Positions 16,034 to 23,660 of a stretch of DNA of 52,138 nucleotides are shown here, one piece after another; within the stretch, counting starts at the first letter, position 1, and each line of letters begins with the position of its first letter. The stretch lies in the NCBI GenBank assembly GCA_022566015.1, contig JADFJT010000003.1, positions 1 to 52,138 of the forward strand. Reading direction: 5' to 3'. The translations under genes and the position numbers were made by a program. This DNA comes from Pseudomonadota bacterium (GTDB lineage: Bacteria; Pseudomonadota; Gammaproteobacteria; GCA-001735895). The notes under the pieces are model-generated. The model was not told the DNA's origin. It did no database searches and saw only the letters and a list, made by a program, of their open reading frames with translations.

Positions 16034-16094
16034 CTGTTATAGTAACAGATACAGATTTATAAAAATCTATACATAACAGTTTACCATAACAGTT
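16034..16094 (-). promoter_or_regulatory. Operator cluster upstream of the DUF1127 gene
   Basis: A perfect dyad CTGTTA-TAG-TAACAG (16034-16048) lies near two identical direct repeats CATAACAGTT (16072-16081 and 16085-16094), a 13-base step. Between them is another dyad, AGATTT-ATAA-AAATCT (16053-16068). Mixed direct and inverted half-sites of this sort are typical for MocR/GntR-type regulators, which often control DUF1127 genes. The regulator itself is not in this window. Confidence 0.55.
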
Positions 16095-16418
16095 GATCTG
16101 TCTGATTAAAATGTGACGTAGTTCACAGGATAAATTACTACCCGGGCGATTCGCATTTTAGCCGTTACAGGAAAATTCGCTCGGAAGAATTTTAACTCGT
16201 TGAATATAAACAATTAAAATTAAAAATTAAAGACCAAATTGGCCGCTAAATCATGCTTTTTCCAGGCGCCTGGCCGTTGCTCCCTGTAGGGCGCGAAATT
16301 ACTTGGATAGAAGTCGAAAACAGTTGTTGAGATATTGCCCGTAATTTTTCAAAACAGATGAACCTGCTAAAAATATAATTGACAGTGGTCGATATTTTCT
16401 AGGTAGATATGCAGTATT
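16095..16418. other. Intergenic stretch between the DUF1127 operator and qorA
   Basis: A/T-rich and without a credible coding frame. It holds a small dyad AAAATTC/GAATTTT near 16170-16195 and a 12-base palindrome CCAGGCGCCTGG (16262-16273). Nothing else is recognisable. Confidence 0.4.
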
Positions 16419-17393
16419 CTAAATTTCTAGCACAGTCGATCCAGTGGTATTTCTTGCCTCCAGACTACGGTGAGCGTCGGCACATTCGGCCAGTGAAAAA
16501 GATTGATTCACATGTATTTTGACTGCGCCACTGATTACCACTTCGAATAGTTTATTAGCCCCCTGCTCAAGTAGTTCGCGCGTTGAGGTATGTGTCGCCA
16601 GTGTGGGACGGGTGACATAAAGTGACCCTTTTGGCGCAAGAATAGATGGACTAAACGGTTCCACCGGTCCGCTAGCATTTCCAAAAGTGGCGAGCACGCC
16701 AAATGGCCTGAGCGAATCGAGCGAAGATTCGAAAGTTGCCTTACCGATTGAGTCGTATACCGCGGCAACGCCAGCCCCCTCGGTAATGTCGCGCACGCGC
16801 GTGGCAATATCTTCTTTGCGATAGAGAATGGTGTGCTCGCAACCATTTGCTTTCGCCAGATCGGCTTTTACATCCGAGCCTACGCAACCGATTACACTCA
16901 CCCCAAGCTGGCGTGCCCACTGGCAAAGGATTAGTCCCACGCCGCCTGCAGCGGCGTATACCAGTATAGTATCGCCAGATTGTACCGGATAGGTGCGATG
17001 CAGCAGGTAATGCGCGGTAAGCCCCTTTAACATCATTGCTGCCGCGGTCTGGTCGTTAATGCTGTCGGGTATTTTGAGCAAGTATTTTGCATCGATCAAG
17101 CGTGCCTCGGCGTATGCACCAAGCTGCATCGGGTAGGCGACCCGGTCACCGACTTTCAGTGAACCTGCACCCTCGGCGATTGCATCGACGACGCCAACCG
17201 CTTCCATGCCGAGAGTAGCCGGGAGTTCACCCACTGGATATAGGCCGGTACGACCGTATACGTCGATATAATTCAAACCGCAGGCTGTTTGACGTAATCG
17301 CACCTGACCTTCATCTGGATCGCCAACTTCGATTGATTCCCAGCGCAAAACTTCAGGGCCGCCGTGTTCGTTGATTCGGATTGCTTTAGTCAT
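16419..17393 (-). CDS. qorA: NADPH:quinone oxidoreductase
   Basis: A 324-residue zinc-free medium-chain reductase. It has the family opening KAIRINEHGGPEVLRWE, the substrate-side CGLNYIDVYGRTGLYP, GMEAVGVVDAIAEG, and the NADPH fold VYAAAGGVGLILCQWARQLG (about residues 144-164). AVYDSIGKATFESSLDSLRPFG and a C-terminal HRSLEARNTTGSTVLEI complete it. It reduces quinones and enones with NADPH. The start is supported by CAGGA about 8 bases upstream. It is monocistronic and divergent from sseA. Confidence 0.92.
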   Translation of the reverse strand: MTKAIRINEHGGPEVLRWESIEVGDPDEGQVRLRQTACGLNYIDVYGRTGLYPVGELPATLGMEAVGVVDAIAEGAGSLKVGDRVAYPMQLGAYAEARLIDAKYLLKIPDSINDQTAAAMMLKGLTAHYLLHRTYPVQSGDTILVYAAAGGVGLILCQWARQLGVSVIGCVGSDVKADLAKANGCEHTILYRKEDIATRVRDITEGAGVAAVYDSIGKATFESSLDSLRPFGVLATFGNASGPVEPFSPSILAPKGSLYVTRPTLATHTSTRELLEQGANKLFEVVISGAVKIHVNQSFSLAECADAHRSLEARNTTGSTVLEI

Positions 17394-17567
17394 TTGTTGT
17401 CCTGGTCGTTGAGGTAAAGCTGCTGATCAGCAAGATTGGTTGTATTATGCAAAAAATGAGCGTGGCTTCAATGGTCACGAATTCCGACCCGCTGGCATAG
17501 CCGGCTTGCCAAGTTTATACCAATCCGATATCGTCAAAGTGTTATTTTCAATCTGGGACATTTGATC

Positions 17568-18428
17568 ATGCACTCGCTAGAGTTACCCGGATCACTGGTC
17601 AATGCTGACTGGCTATATGATCATATCGATCATTCGCAACTAGTACTTTTTGACGCCAGTTGGCACATGCCAGCCACGCAGCGAGTCGCGCGTGAAGAAT
17701 GGCGTAAGCAGCAAATCAGCAATGCGCGTTATTTCGATTTCGACCAGGCGATATGTGCCCCCGATTCCGAGCTGCCCCACATGATGCCCGATGCAGCGCG
17801 GTTTACCACCGAAGTGCAAAAACTGGGATTAAATCAGGATAGCGTGGTCGTGGTGTATGACACACTGGGATTATTTTCGAGCCCACGTGTGTGGTGGATG
17901 TTAAGGGCGATGGGGTTTGAATCCTGTGCGATCCTGGACGGCGGATTACCCGCCTGGAAGAAGGCCGGTTATCCGCTCAGCAACGAAACAGAAGCGAGTC
18001 CAGTTAGACCTGGAAATTTTGTCGCTGCCACTGTCGCCAACCGTTTCTGTGATGTAAACGTGGTGCTCGATGCCATCAACGATCAATCGGTCACGATACT
18101 CGACGCCAGATCGGGAGAGCGATTTCGTGGGGAAGTCGAAGAACCTCGCCCCGGACTCAAGAAAGGCCATATACCAGGAGCCAGTAATTTGCCTTTTCCC
18201 AATCTGGTATCGGAGGGTATTCTGAAACCAGAATCGGAGTTGAAGACAATTTTCCGGGAATTGATACCGCAGGGAAACCATACAATATGTAGCTGTGGTT
18301 CGGGCATAACCGCCTGTGTGATCGCGTTTGGTGCACACATGGCCGGGCATCATAATGTTTCGGTCTACGACGGTTCCTGGTGCGAATGGGGCCAGCCGGG
18401 CGATTTACCGGTGGTATGCGGGGATTAA
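17568..18428 (+). CDS. sseA: 3-mercaptopyruvate/thiosulfate sulfurtransferase
   Basis: A 286-residue tandem rhodanese. The inactive first domain covers residues 1-135 (VLFDASWHMP; VVVVYDTLGLFSSPRVWWML) and the active second domain 150-286 (VTILDARSGERFRGEVEEPR; GHIPGASNLPF). The catalytic loop is C243-GSGITA, the CGSG(V/I)TA form of mercaptopyruvate sulfurtransferases rather than the CRKGVT of thiosulfate enzymes. It would transfer sulfur from 3-mercaptopyruvate. ATG at 17568 is preferred over a TTG two codons upstream. It converges on the HAD hydrolase with a 24-base gap. Confidence 0.9.
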   Translation: MHSLELPGSLVNADWLYDHIDHSQLVLFDASWHMPATQRVAREEWRKQQISNARYFDFDQAICAPDSELPHMMPDAARFTTEVQKLGLNQDSVVVVYDTLGLFSSPRVWWMLRAMGFESCAILDGGLPAWKKAGYPLSNETEASPVRPGNFVAATVANRFCDVNVVLDAINDQSVTILDARSGERFRGEVEEPRPGLKKGHIPGASNLPFPNLVSEGILKPESELKTIFRELIPQGNHTICSCGSGITACVIAFGAHMAGHHNVSVYDGSWCEWGQPGDLPVVCGD

Positions 18429-18452
18429 CGTCGCGCAATAAAAATCGGTAAA

Positions 18453-19172
18453 TCAGGTCTGGTGGAGCACCAATCCGCCGAGGCCAGAAATATCGTCTAA
18501 CACAATATCCGCTATCTCCTCTAGCTCGCCCCGGGTACTGGCTCCGGTGAGTACGCCGACGCAAAGGCCAGCATCGGCATTTTTCCCCATTTCTATATCG
18601 TGGCGATTGTCGCCGACCACGATTACTTCGGCGGGTTCCAGCGAAAATTCGTCGCAAAATGCCATTACCATTCCGGGGTCGGGTTTGACCCCGTGGCCGC
18701 TATCGTAGCCGCAGAGGAAGTCGAACACAGAAATCACGTCAAATGATTGCAAGGTACTAAGGATACCCTGATAGCTGTCGCTAGTGGCCACTCCGAGTTT
18801 GAGCCCGGCCTGTTTCAGTTCCCGCAAAGTGGTTTGCAGGCCATTGACTGGGGTCGAGTGGAGTGCCCCCTGTTGCTGGAATAAATGGTTTAATCGGGTG
18901 CAGATGGCCTCGATTTGCGCTTCGTTCTCGATTCCGGGCAAATGCTTTGACCAGGCGATACCGATTTCTCGGTTATTTCCGGCAGCTAGCAACGAGCCAC
19001 CAATTATACGGTCGGTTTCAAGATCGTAACCATGCTGACTCAGCAATTCATCGGCTAGTTGCTGATCGTTGTTGCTTACTGCAAGGGCGGAGAACCGGTA
19101 AACAGGTAGCCAGGTTGCGTGGAAGTCGATCAGTGTTCCATCCTTATCGAAAACGACACCTTTGTATCTCAT
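18453..19172 (-). CDS. HAD-IA hydrolase, phosphoglycolate-phosphatase-like
   Basis: A 239-residue HAD phosphatase. Motif I is FDKDGTLIDFHATW (nucleophile D9, acid D11), the cap domain lies at about 15-95, motif II is GVATSDS, motif III includes K in GVKPDPGMV, and motif IV is IVVGDNRHDIEMG. This is a Gph/PGP-like architecture. It lacks the lysine-bearing cap of phosphonoacetaldehyde hydrolase as far as I can judge, so it is probably not PhnX. It is the last gene of the leftward methylamine/phosphonate operon (31 bases after the HD oxygenase), where it might remove phosphate from an intermediate; the substrate is not known. Confidence 0.8.
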   Translation of the reverse strand: MRYKGVVFDKDGTLIDFHATWLPVYRFSALAVSNNDQQLADELLSQHGYDLETDRIIGGSLLAAGNNREIGIAWSKHLPGIENEAQIEAICTRLNHLFQQQGALHSTPVNGLQTTLRELKQAGLKLGVATSDSYQGILSTLQSFDVISVFDFLCGYDSGHGVKPDPGMVMAFCDEFSLEPAEVIVVGDNRHDIEMGKNADAGLCVGVLTGASTRGELEEIADIVLDDISGLGGLVLHQT

Positions 19173-19203
19173 AAGTCGTCACCGCCTTCGGGAAGTATTC
19201 GAG

Positions 19204-19758
19204 TTATAGCAGTAATAGTGATTCGAGTTTTTCTCTATAGCTTCCAACCGGTTTGATATCAAGACCGGCCACCTTGCCATCGTCATCGTAGAGACGGACT
19301 TTTATCGCCGCCCGGTGGTGATAATTTGCTTTAAAAATCTCGATCTCCGCTTTTTCCATCGGTCCGCCCTGAACCTGTAGTGATTGTTTAGATGCCGAGG
19401 ACAGATTTTCGAAATAATGGTCATCGACCGCGCACAGGTACTTCTTCGCTGCAACATGCAAGCGGATCGGTTCTGTGACGGATGACGGATAGTATGGCTC
19501 AAGAAACTTGGCGCCGATCTCCTGATGGCGATTGTCGATGCCATTTTCCAGCGAATCGATCGGAAAATCGCCGACAAAATGGCCGATATCATGTAGTAAT
19601 GCGGCGATCACCATGTCGTCGGGCGCGGCATCGACTACCGCACAGGCCGCCGATTGCTCCATGTGTTGCGCCATACTCACCGACTCACCCATATATTCTT
19701 CCGCGCCACGCTGGGCGAATAAATCGAGTATGAATTCTACAATAGTATCGCGATTCAT
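19204..19758 (-). CDS. HD-domain diiron oxygenase of the PhnZ/TmpB family
   Basis: A 184-residue HD-domain protein of the mixed-valent diiron oxygenase type. The diagnostic residues of PhnZ all have counterparts: Y22 and E25 in YMGES, H32, H56-D57 in LLHDIGH, H78, H101 and K105 in LHVAAKKYL, QGGPME (130-135) and D158 in RLYDDDGK. PhnZ splits 2-amino-1-hydroxyethylphosphonate to glycine and phosphate; TmpB splits the N-trimethyl form to glycine betaine and phosphate. Which substrate applies here is not visible. It starts 3 bases after the UroD-family stop, within an operon with MttB and dimethylglycine-dehydrogenase-like genes, which favours a methylated substrate. The partner 2-oxoglutarate oxygenase (PhnY or TmpA) is absent from the window. 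Confidence 0.8.
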   Translation of the reverse strand: MNRDTIVEFILDLFAQRGAEEYMGESVSMAQHMEQSAACAVVDAAPDDMVIAALLHDIGHFVGDFPIDSLENGIDNRHQEIGAKFLEPYYPSSVTEPIRLHVAAKKYLCAVDDHYFENLSSASKQSLQVQGGPMEKAEIEIFKANYHHRAAIKVRLYDDDGKVAGLDIKPVGSYREKLESLLLL

Positions 19759-19761
19759 CGA

Positions 19762-21057
19762 TTATAAAGTGCCCTGTTTTAGCGATGTGTCGATAATAAT
19801 TTCGATTAATTCAAAATTGGACTCGGCGCTGATGTCTTCAAAATAAACCGTGCCAGGCCAGGGGGGCTCTCTTAACTCATATCCGTTTTTCGCTATGGCT
19901 CTGGCAACCGTTTTAATCGCATCTACGTATTCGATGGTCATTGCCTCGATTTCTTTTTTTGCGATATCGAGATCAGCAATACTGTTACGGTCGACCTGGG
20001 TAGCACCTATGCCTATAAAGAGTGGAATATTGGACTCAATGGCCTGGTCTACGTAAAAAGATACCGGTGTTCGATCTTCGGCGAGACGAATCACAAAATC
20101 GGGGCAAACGCTATTTTTTAATTTATATAACTCAATCAGGCTCAATGGCTCTGAGTCACTTTTTTTGGGGCTCTTGCGCCGTCTGGATGAAGAGTGACCC
20201 TTGTTAGCCCGGGTCACATAGTCCCCACGGTAATTGGCATCGTAGACGCGATTCCCCCAGGGATTGCCAGCAATTATTCGTTGAGTGGATCGGATAGCTA
20301 CATTTTTACAGTTTTGGGGGCCAATAAAAAAGGGCGAACCAGAGGCATCACTCAGCTCGACCCATCCGTCGGGGTACTGATTGAAAAAATGATCCATCCA
20401 GGGCTCTAGAACGGTGTCGCTCAGGTGATCGAGGAATCTATTAACGAAATCGGGCTCATGGGTCAGGGCGGTGATTATTTGTTCCTGCCCAAAGATATCC
20501 GCTGCAAGGCTATAAGCTGCAGTCAAATGTAAGACAGGATTTAGCCCGGTTAAACGCTGATAACAGGCTGATATTTCATCCAGCAGCCTGGGTATGCCAG
20601 CGTTCATATCGGGAGTGGCTATATCTTGCCAGTTGTCGGCATTGGCTAGTGGCTTATCTGGATCCGTACCAGGAGAATACTGATCCGAGTAAATCATTTC
20701 CTGGCCCAGGGCTTCCGCAGTAAATCCATAAACTGGCCAGCTGATATAAAGCTTGGGCATACCCAGTATCTTTTGAGTCATTAACGATGTTCGTACGAAA
20801 CGCTCGGGGTCCTGCTTATAATATTCTGCAGCTGTCAGACCATATAGGCGGTGCATTATCGTTAGTGTCATCAAATCCACGGGACCCGAAACAGGAACCG
20901 CGTCTTGCGAAGCTGGCCACTTGAAAATCTCGTCGTACTGTCCCTTTAAGGCACCATCCATAATTTCCATCAGGCGTTTTACTGCCTCAGGATCACCCGC
21001 TTGCCAGCCCGCCAACAAACGAATACCCGCTGGAAAATTCAATTCTTCAATTGGCAT
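19762..21057 (-). CDS. Uroporphyrinogen-decarboxylase-family methyltransferase-like protein
   Basis: A 431-residue protein of the UroD superfamily, which includes heme-pathway HemE and the methylcobalamin-dependent methyltransferases MtaA, MtbA and CmuA. It lacks the HemE N-terminal signature, and it sits between an MttB-family and a dimethylglycine-dehydrogenase-like gene, so a methyl-transfer role is likelier than heme synthesis. Recognisable segments are KILGMPKLYISWPVYGFTAE, NPVLHLTAAYSLAADIFGQE and DGWVELSDASGSPFFIGPQN. A basic low-complexity stretch (residues 286-301, SSSRRRKSPKK) interrupts the C-terminal half. ATG at 21057 is chosen, with CGAGG 10 bases upstream, over a TTG ten codons earlier. 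Methyl acceptor and donor are unknown. Confidence 0.65.
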   Translation of the reverse strand: MPIEELNFPAGIRLLAGWQAGDPEAVKRLMEIMDGALKGQYDEIFKWPASQDAVPVSGPVDLMTLTIMHRLYGLTAAEYYKQDPERFVRTSLMTQKILGMPKLYISWPVYGFTAEALGQEMIYSDQYSPGTDPDKPLANADNWQDIATPDMNAGIPRLLDEISACYQRLTGLNPVLHLTAAYSLAADIFGQEQIITALTHEPDFVNRFLDHLSDTVLEPWMDHFFNQYPDGWVELSDASGSPFFIGPQNCKNVAIRSTQRIIAGNPWGNRVYDANYRGDYVTRANKGHSSSRRRKSPKKSDSEPLSLIELYKLKNSVCPDFVIRLAEDRTPVSFYVDQAIESNIPLFIGIGATQVDRNSIADLDIAKKEIEAMTIEYVDAIKTVARAIAKNGYELREPPWPGTVYFEDISAESNFELIEIIIDTSLKQGTL

Positions 21058-21116
21058 TATTATTTTGCCTCGATGCCTGGTCTGCAACCGATTCTAAATT
21101 GATAGGAGGCCAATGG

Positions 21117-23651
21117 CTAGCACAGAATCTTTTCCCGATTCGGATCGTAGATTGCTCCTTTCACTATCGATGCTGGACTCCGCTTACCGAAAGCCTGGAC
21201 GCTAAAATCACTGTGGGAGAATACGTCGACTGGCAGGTAACCGAGAACCAGACTCTTGCCGACAGAGTACCCGAAGTTCCCACTGGTTGTTTGAGCAACA
21301 ACCTTATCACCGCAAAAAATAGCTTCACCACCAAACACCGGCAAAGGATCATCAAGAGCAAGGCATGCAAGCTTTTGCTGTACACCCTCCTGCTTGATTT
21401 TGGTAAGGGCCTCCGCCCCAATAAAGCCACCCTTGTCCCAGTCGATAAGAAACTGCAATCCAGCCTCGAAAGGATTATAGTCAGGAGTAATGTCGAGACC
21501 CCACGCGAGATACCGCTTTTCCAGGCGCAGGCTGTCGATTGCTCGGTAACCGATATTGGTGATACCAAATTCTTCGCCAGCCCGCTGTAATTCCTCGTAT
21601 GCATACTGAAGGTACTCAGACGGGATATAGAGTTCCCATCCCAGTTCACCGATAAAGGTAACCCGGTAGGCGAGGGCGGGCGCATATCCGATCCTGATAT
21701 CCTTCGCTGCCATAAACGGGAAGGCTTCGTGGCTCAAATCTTCGTCGCAAACTTTCTGCAATACCCTACGTGCCAGCGGGCCGGCGAGATTTATCACGCC
21801 ATGCGCCGAGGTGATGTCGCGCAGTTCTACCTGTTTGAATCCAGGTGAATTCGATCGAATCGCCTGTTCGCCGGATTGAATCCATTGTTCTCCCGATCGG
21901 GCCCATTGTTTATCGCTATTACGCCTGGAATTGCTGCGTTGATCGTGATTGCTTTGAAGGTGGCTTTCAATCCAGTGTCTGTCGCGGACACCGAAGCCGG
22001 ACCCGGTGATCAGCCAGAAACAATTTTCTGAACGCCGTATGATGGTCACATCGGCCTCGATGCCGCCCCGCTCATTGCATAACTGCGTATAGGTTGCTCC
22101 CCCCGGTTCTTTATCGACATTCGCCACAGCGAGGTATTGTAAAAATTGGCAGGCCTGGGGGCCGCTGATCTCGAATTTGGTAAATGAGGACATATCGATC
22201 AGGACAACGCCCTCGCGCGCAGCCCGATGTTCGCGACCAACAGTAATGTCCTCCTGCGGCCGGTCGAACCCGAAGACGTCACGCTGCGGGATATCACCAG
22301 AGGCGAACCAGTTGGCTCGCTCCCAGCCAAATTTCGATCCGAAAACAGCACCCTGGTCTTTCAAAGTTTGATAGAGGGGACTGCGGCGCACACCACGGGC
22401 TGATTCCAGTTCCTCTCCCGGCCAGTGGATTGCGTAGTACTTGCTGTAGCTTTCGACCGCTCGGTCGTGCAGAAACCGCCGGCCAGCGTGTAAGGGTCCA
22501 AAGCGGCGAATATCGAAAGGCCATAGATCAAGGCCTGGATCGCCTTCGAGAATCCAGTTGGCTACGGCCTTTCCAGCGCCACCCGATGCGGCTATGCCGG
22601 AGGTGAATGCGCAAGCGCTAAAGAAATTAGTCAGCCCGGGAACCGGGCCCATGATTGGCTCACCATCGGGAGAGATGGGTATAGGTCCATTGACGATAGT
22701 ACGCATACCGAGTTCAGCCAGAATAGGAATGCGCCGCATCGCAGGTTCGAAAAATTCTTCCAGTCGATCCATATCGCCGTCAAACAGATGGCGCTCGTTT
22801 TGCCATGGAAAACCCTCCCTGGGATTGACGGTACTGGTTTGCCTTTCCCAGCCCCCAATGGCTAGCGCACCCGGTTCCGGTTTGACATAGAAACCACCGT
22901 CCGGGTCGCGTAGCGCCGGTAGACCAGCAGGGATCAGGTCGGATTTTTCGGTCACAAGGTACTGATGCTCGACCACGCCCGCAGGGATTTCAACCCCGGC
23001 CATCCACCCGACCTGGCGCGCCCAAAGACCCGCCGCATTGACCACTGTTTCCACTTCGATGTTGCCCTGCTCGGTGACCACCTGGGTTATTCGATTGCCG
23101 TTGCGCAGCAGATTTTTGACCATCACGCCTTCGAAGATTCTGCCTCCGTTGGCGCGGGTGCCTTTCGCATAGGCCTGGGTCAGGCTGTTCGGGTCGATGT
23201 ATCCGTCTGCCGGGATGAAAGCGGCGCCGACTAAATCACCGGTTTCGATCAATGGGTATAAATCACGCGCCTCGTTTGGTGTGAGCAGGTTCATTTCAAA
23301 CCCTACCGACTGTGCGGCGGAATAAGACTTGAGAAGCTCCTTCCAGCGGTCTTCGGTTTGCGCCAGCCTGAGGCTGCCGAATTTGTGCCAGTCGATTTCC
23401 TGCCCGGTTTCTTCGGCCAGCACGTCGAATAATTTGACACTGTCGTTCATCAGACTCATCAGGTTCTGCTGCGAACGAAACTGCCCCACCAGCCCGGCCG
23501 CATGCCAGGTAGCGCCCTCGGTCAGACGTGACTTTTCAAGCAGCACGACATCCTTCTCGCCGGAACGAGTCAGGTGATACGCGATGCTGGTGCCAATTAC
23601 GCCACCGCCAATGACGACGATGCGGGCACTAGTCGGAAGTGATGTCGACAT
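21117..23651 (-). CDS. Dimethylglycine/sarcosine dehydrogenase-like FAD protein with GcvT domain
   Basis: An 844-residue two-domain enzyme. The FAD-dependent DAO domain (residues 8-385) begins RIVVIGGGVIGTSIAYHLTR, and GATWHAAGLVGQFRS holds H50, the position that carries covalent FAD in dimethylglycine and sarcosine dehydrogenases. A FAO/GcvT pair follows: RGVRRSPLYQTL, then GVVLIDMSSFTKFEISGP, GELGWELYIPSEYLQYAYEE and the C-terminal barrel LGYLPVDVFS. It would demethylate an N-methyl amine and pass the carbon to tetrahydrofolate. Residues 567-606 are a polar, repeat-bearing insertion (RSGEQ/QSGEQ) not expected for the family. It lies 9 bases after the mttB-like stop, in the same operon. Confidence 0.85.
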   Translation of the reverse strand: MSTSLPTSARIVVIGGGVIGTSIAYHLTRSGEKDVVLLEKSRLTEGATWHAAGLVGQFRSQQNLMSLMNDSVKLFDVLAEETGQEIDWHKFGSLRLAQTEDRWKELLKSYSAAQSVGFEMNLLTPNEARDLYPLIETGDLVGAAFIPADGYIDPNSLTQAYAKGTRANGGRIFEGVMVKNLLRNGNRITQVVTEQGNIEVETVVNAAGLWARQVGWMAGVEIPAGVVEHQYLVTEKSDLIPAGLPALRDPDGGFYVKPEPGALAIGGWERQTSTVNPREGFPWQNERHLFDGDMDRLEEFFEPAMRRIPILAELGMRTIVNGPIPISPDGEPIMGPVPGLTNFFSACAFTSGIAASGGAGKAVANWILEGDPGLDLWPFDIRRFGPLHAGRRFLHDRAVESYSKYYAIHWPGEELESARGVRRSPLYQTLKDQGAVFGSKFGWERANWFASGDIPQRDVFGFDRPQEDITVGREHRAAREGVVLIDMSSFTKFEISGPQACQFLQYLAVANVDKEPGGATYTQLCNERGGIEADVTIIRRSENCFWLITGSGFGVRDRHWIESHLQSNHDQRSNSRRNSDKQWARSGEQWIQSGEQAIRSNSPGFKQVELRDITSAHGVINLAGPLARRVLQKVCDEDLSHEAFPFMAAKDIRIGYAPALAYRVTFIGELGWELYIPSEYLQYAYEELQRAGEEFGITNIGYRAIDSLRLEKRYLAWGLDITPDYNPFEAGLQFLIDWDKGGFIGAEALTKIKQEGVQQKLACLALDDPLPVFGGEAIFCGDKVVAQTTSGNFGYSVGKSLVLGYLPVDVFSHSDFSVQAFGKRSPASIVKGAIYDPNREKILC
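21850..21955 (-). repeat. Imperfect short tandem repeats inside the dimethylglycine-dehydrogenase-like gene
   Basis: Units of about 21 bases recur around CCTGTTCGCC, CATTGTTCTCCC and CATTGTTTATCG on the plus strand. They encode the QWARSGEQWIQSGEQ stretch (residues 582-596) in the GcvT half. The copies stay in frame, which suggests slippage expansion tolerated on a surface loop. Confidence 0.5.
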
Positions 23652-23660
23652 GAATCTGTT

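Noticed and set aside
18453..19172. Phosphonoacetaldehyde hydrolase (PhnX) for the HAD gene
   Set aside because: The cap region lacks the lysine pattern expected for PhnX, and no PhnW aminotransferase is nearby. A phosphoglycolate-phosphatase-like call fits better.
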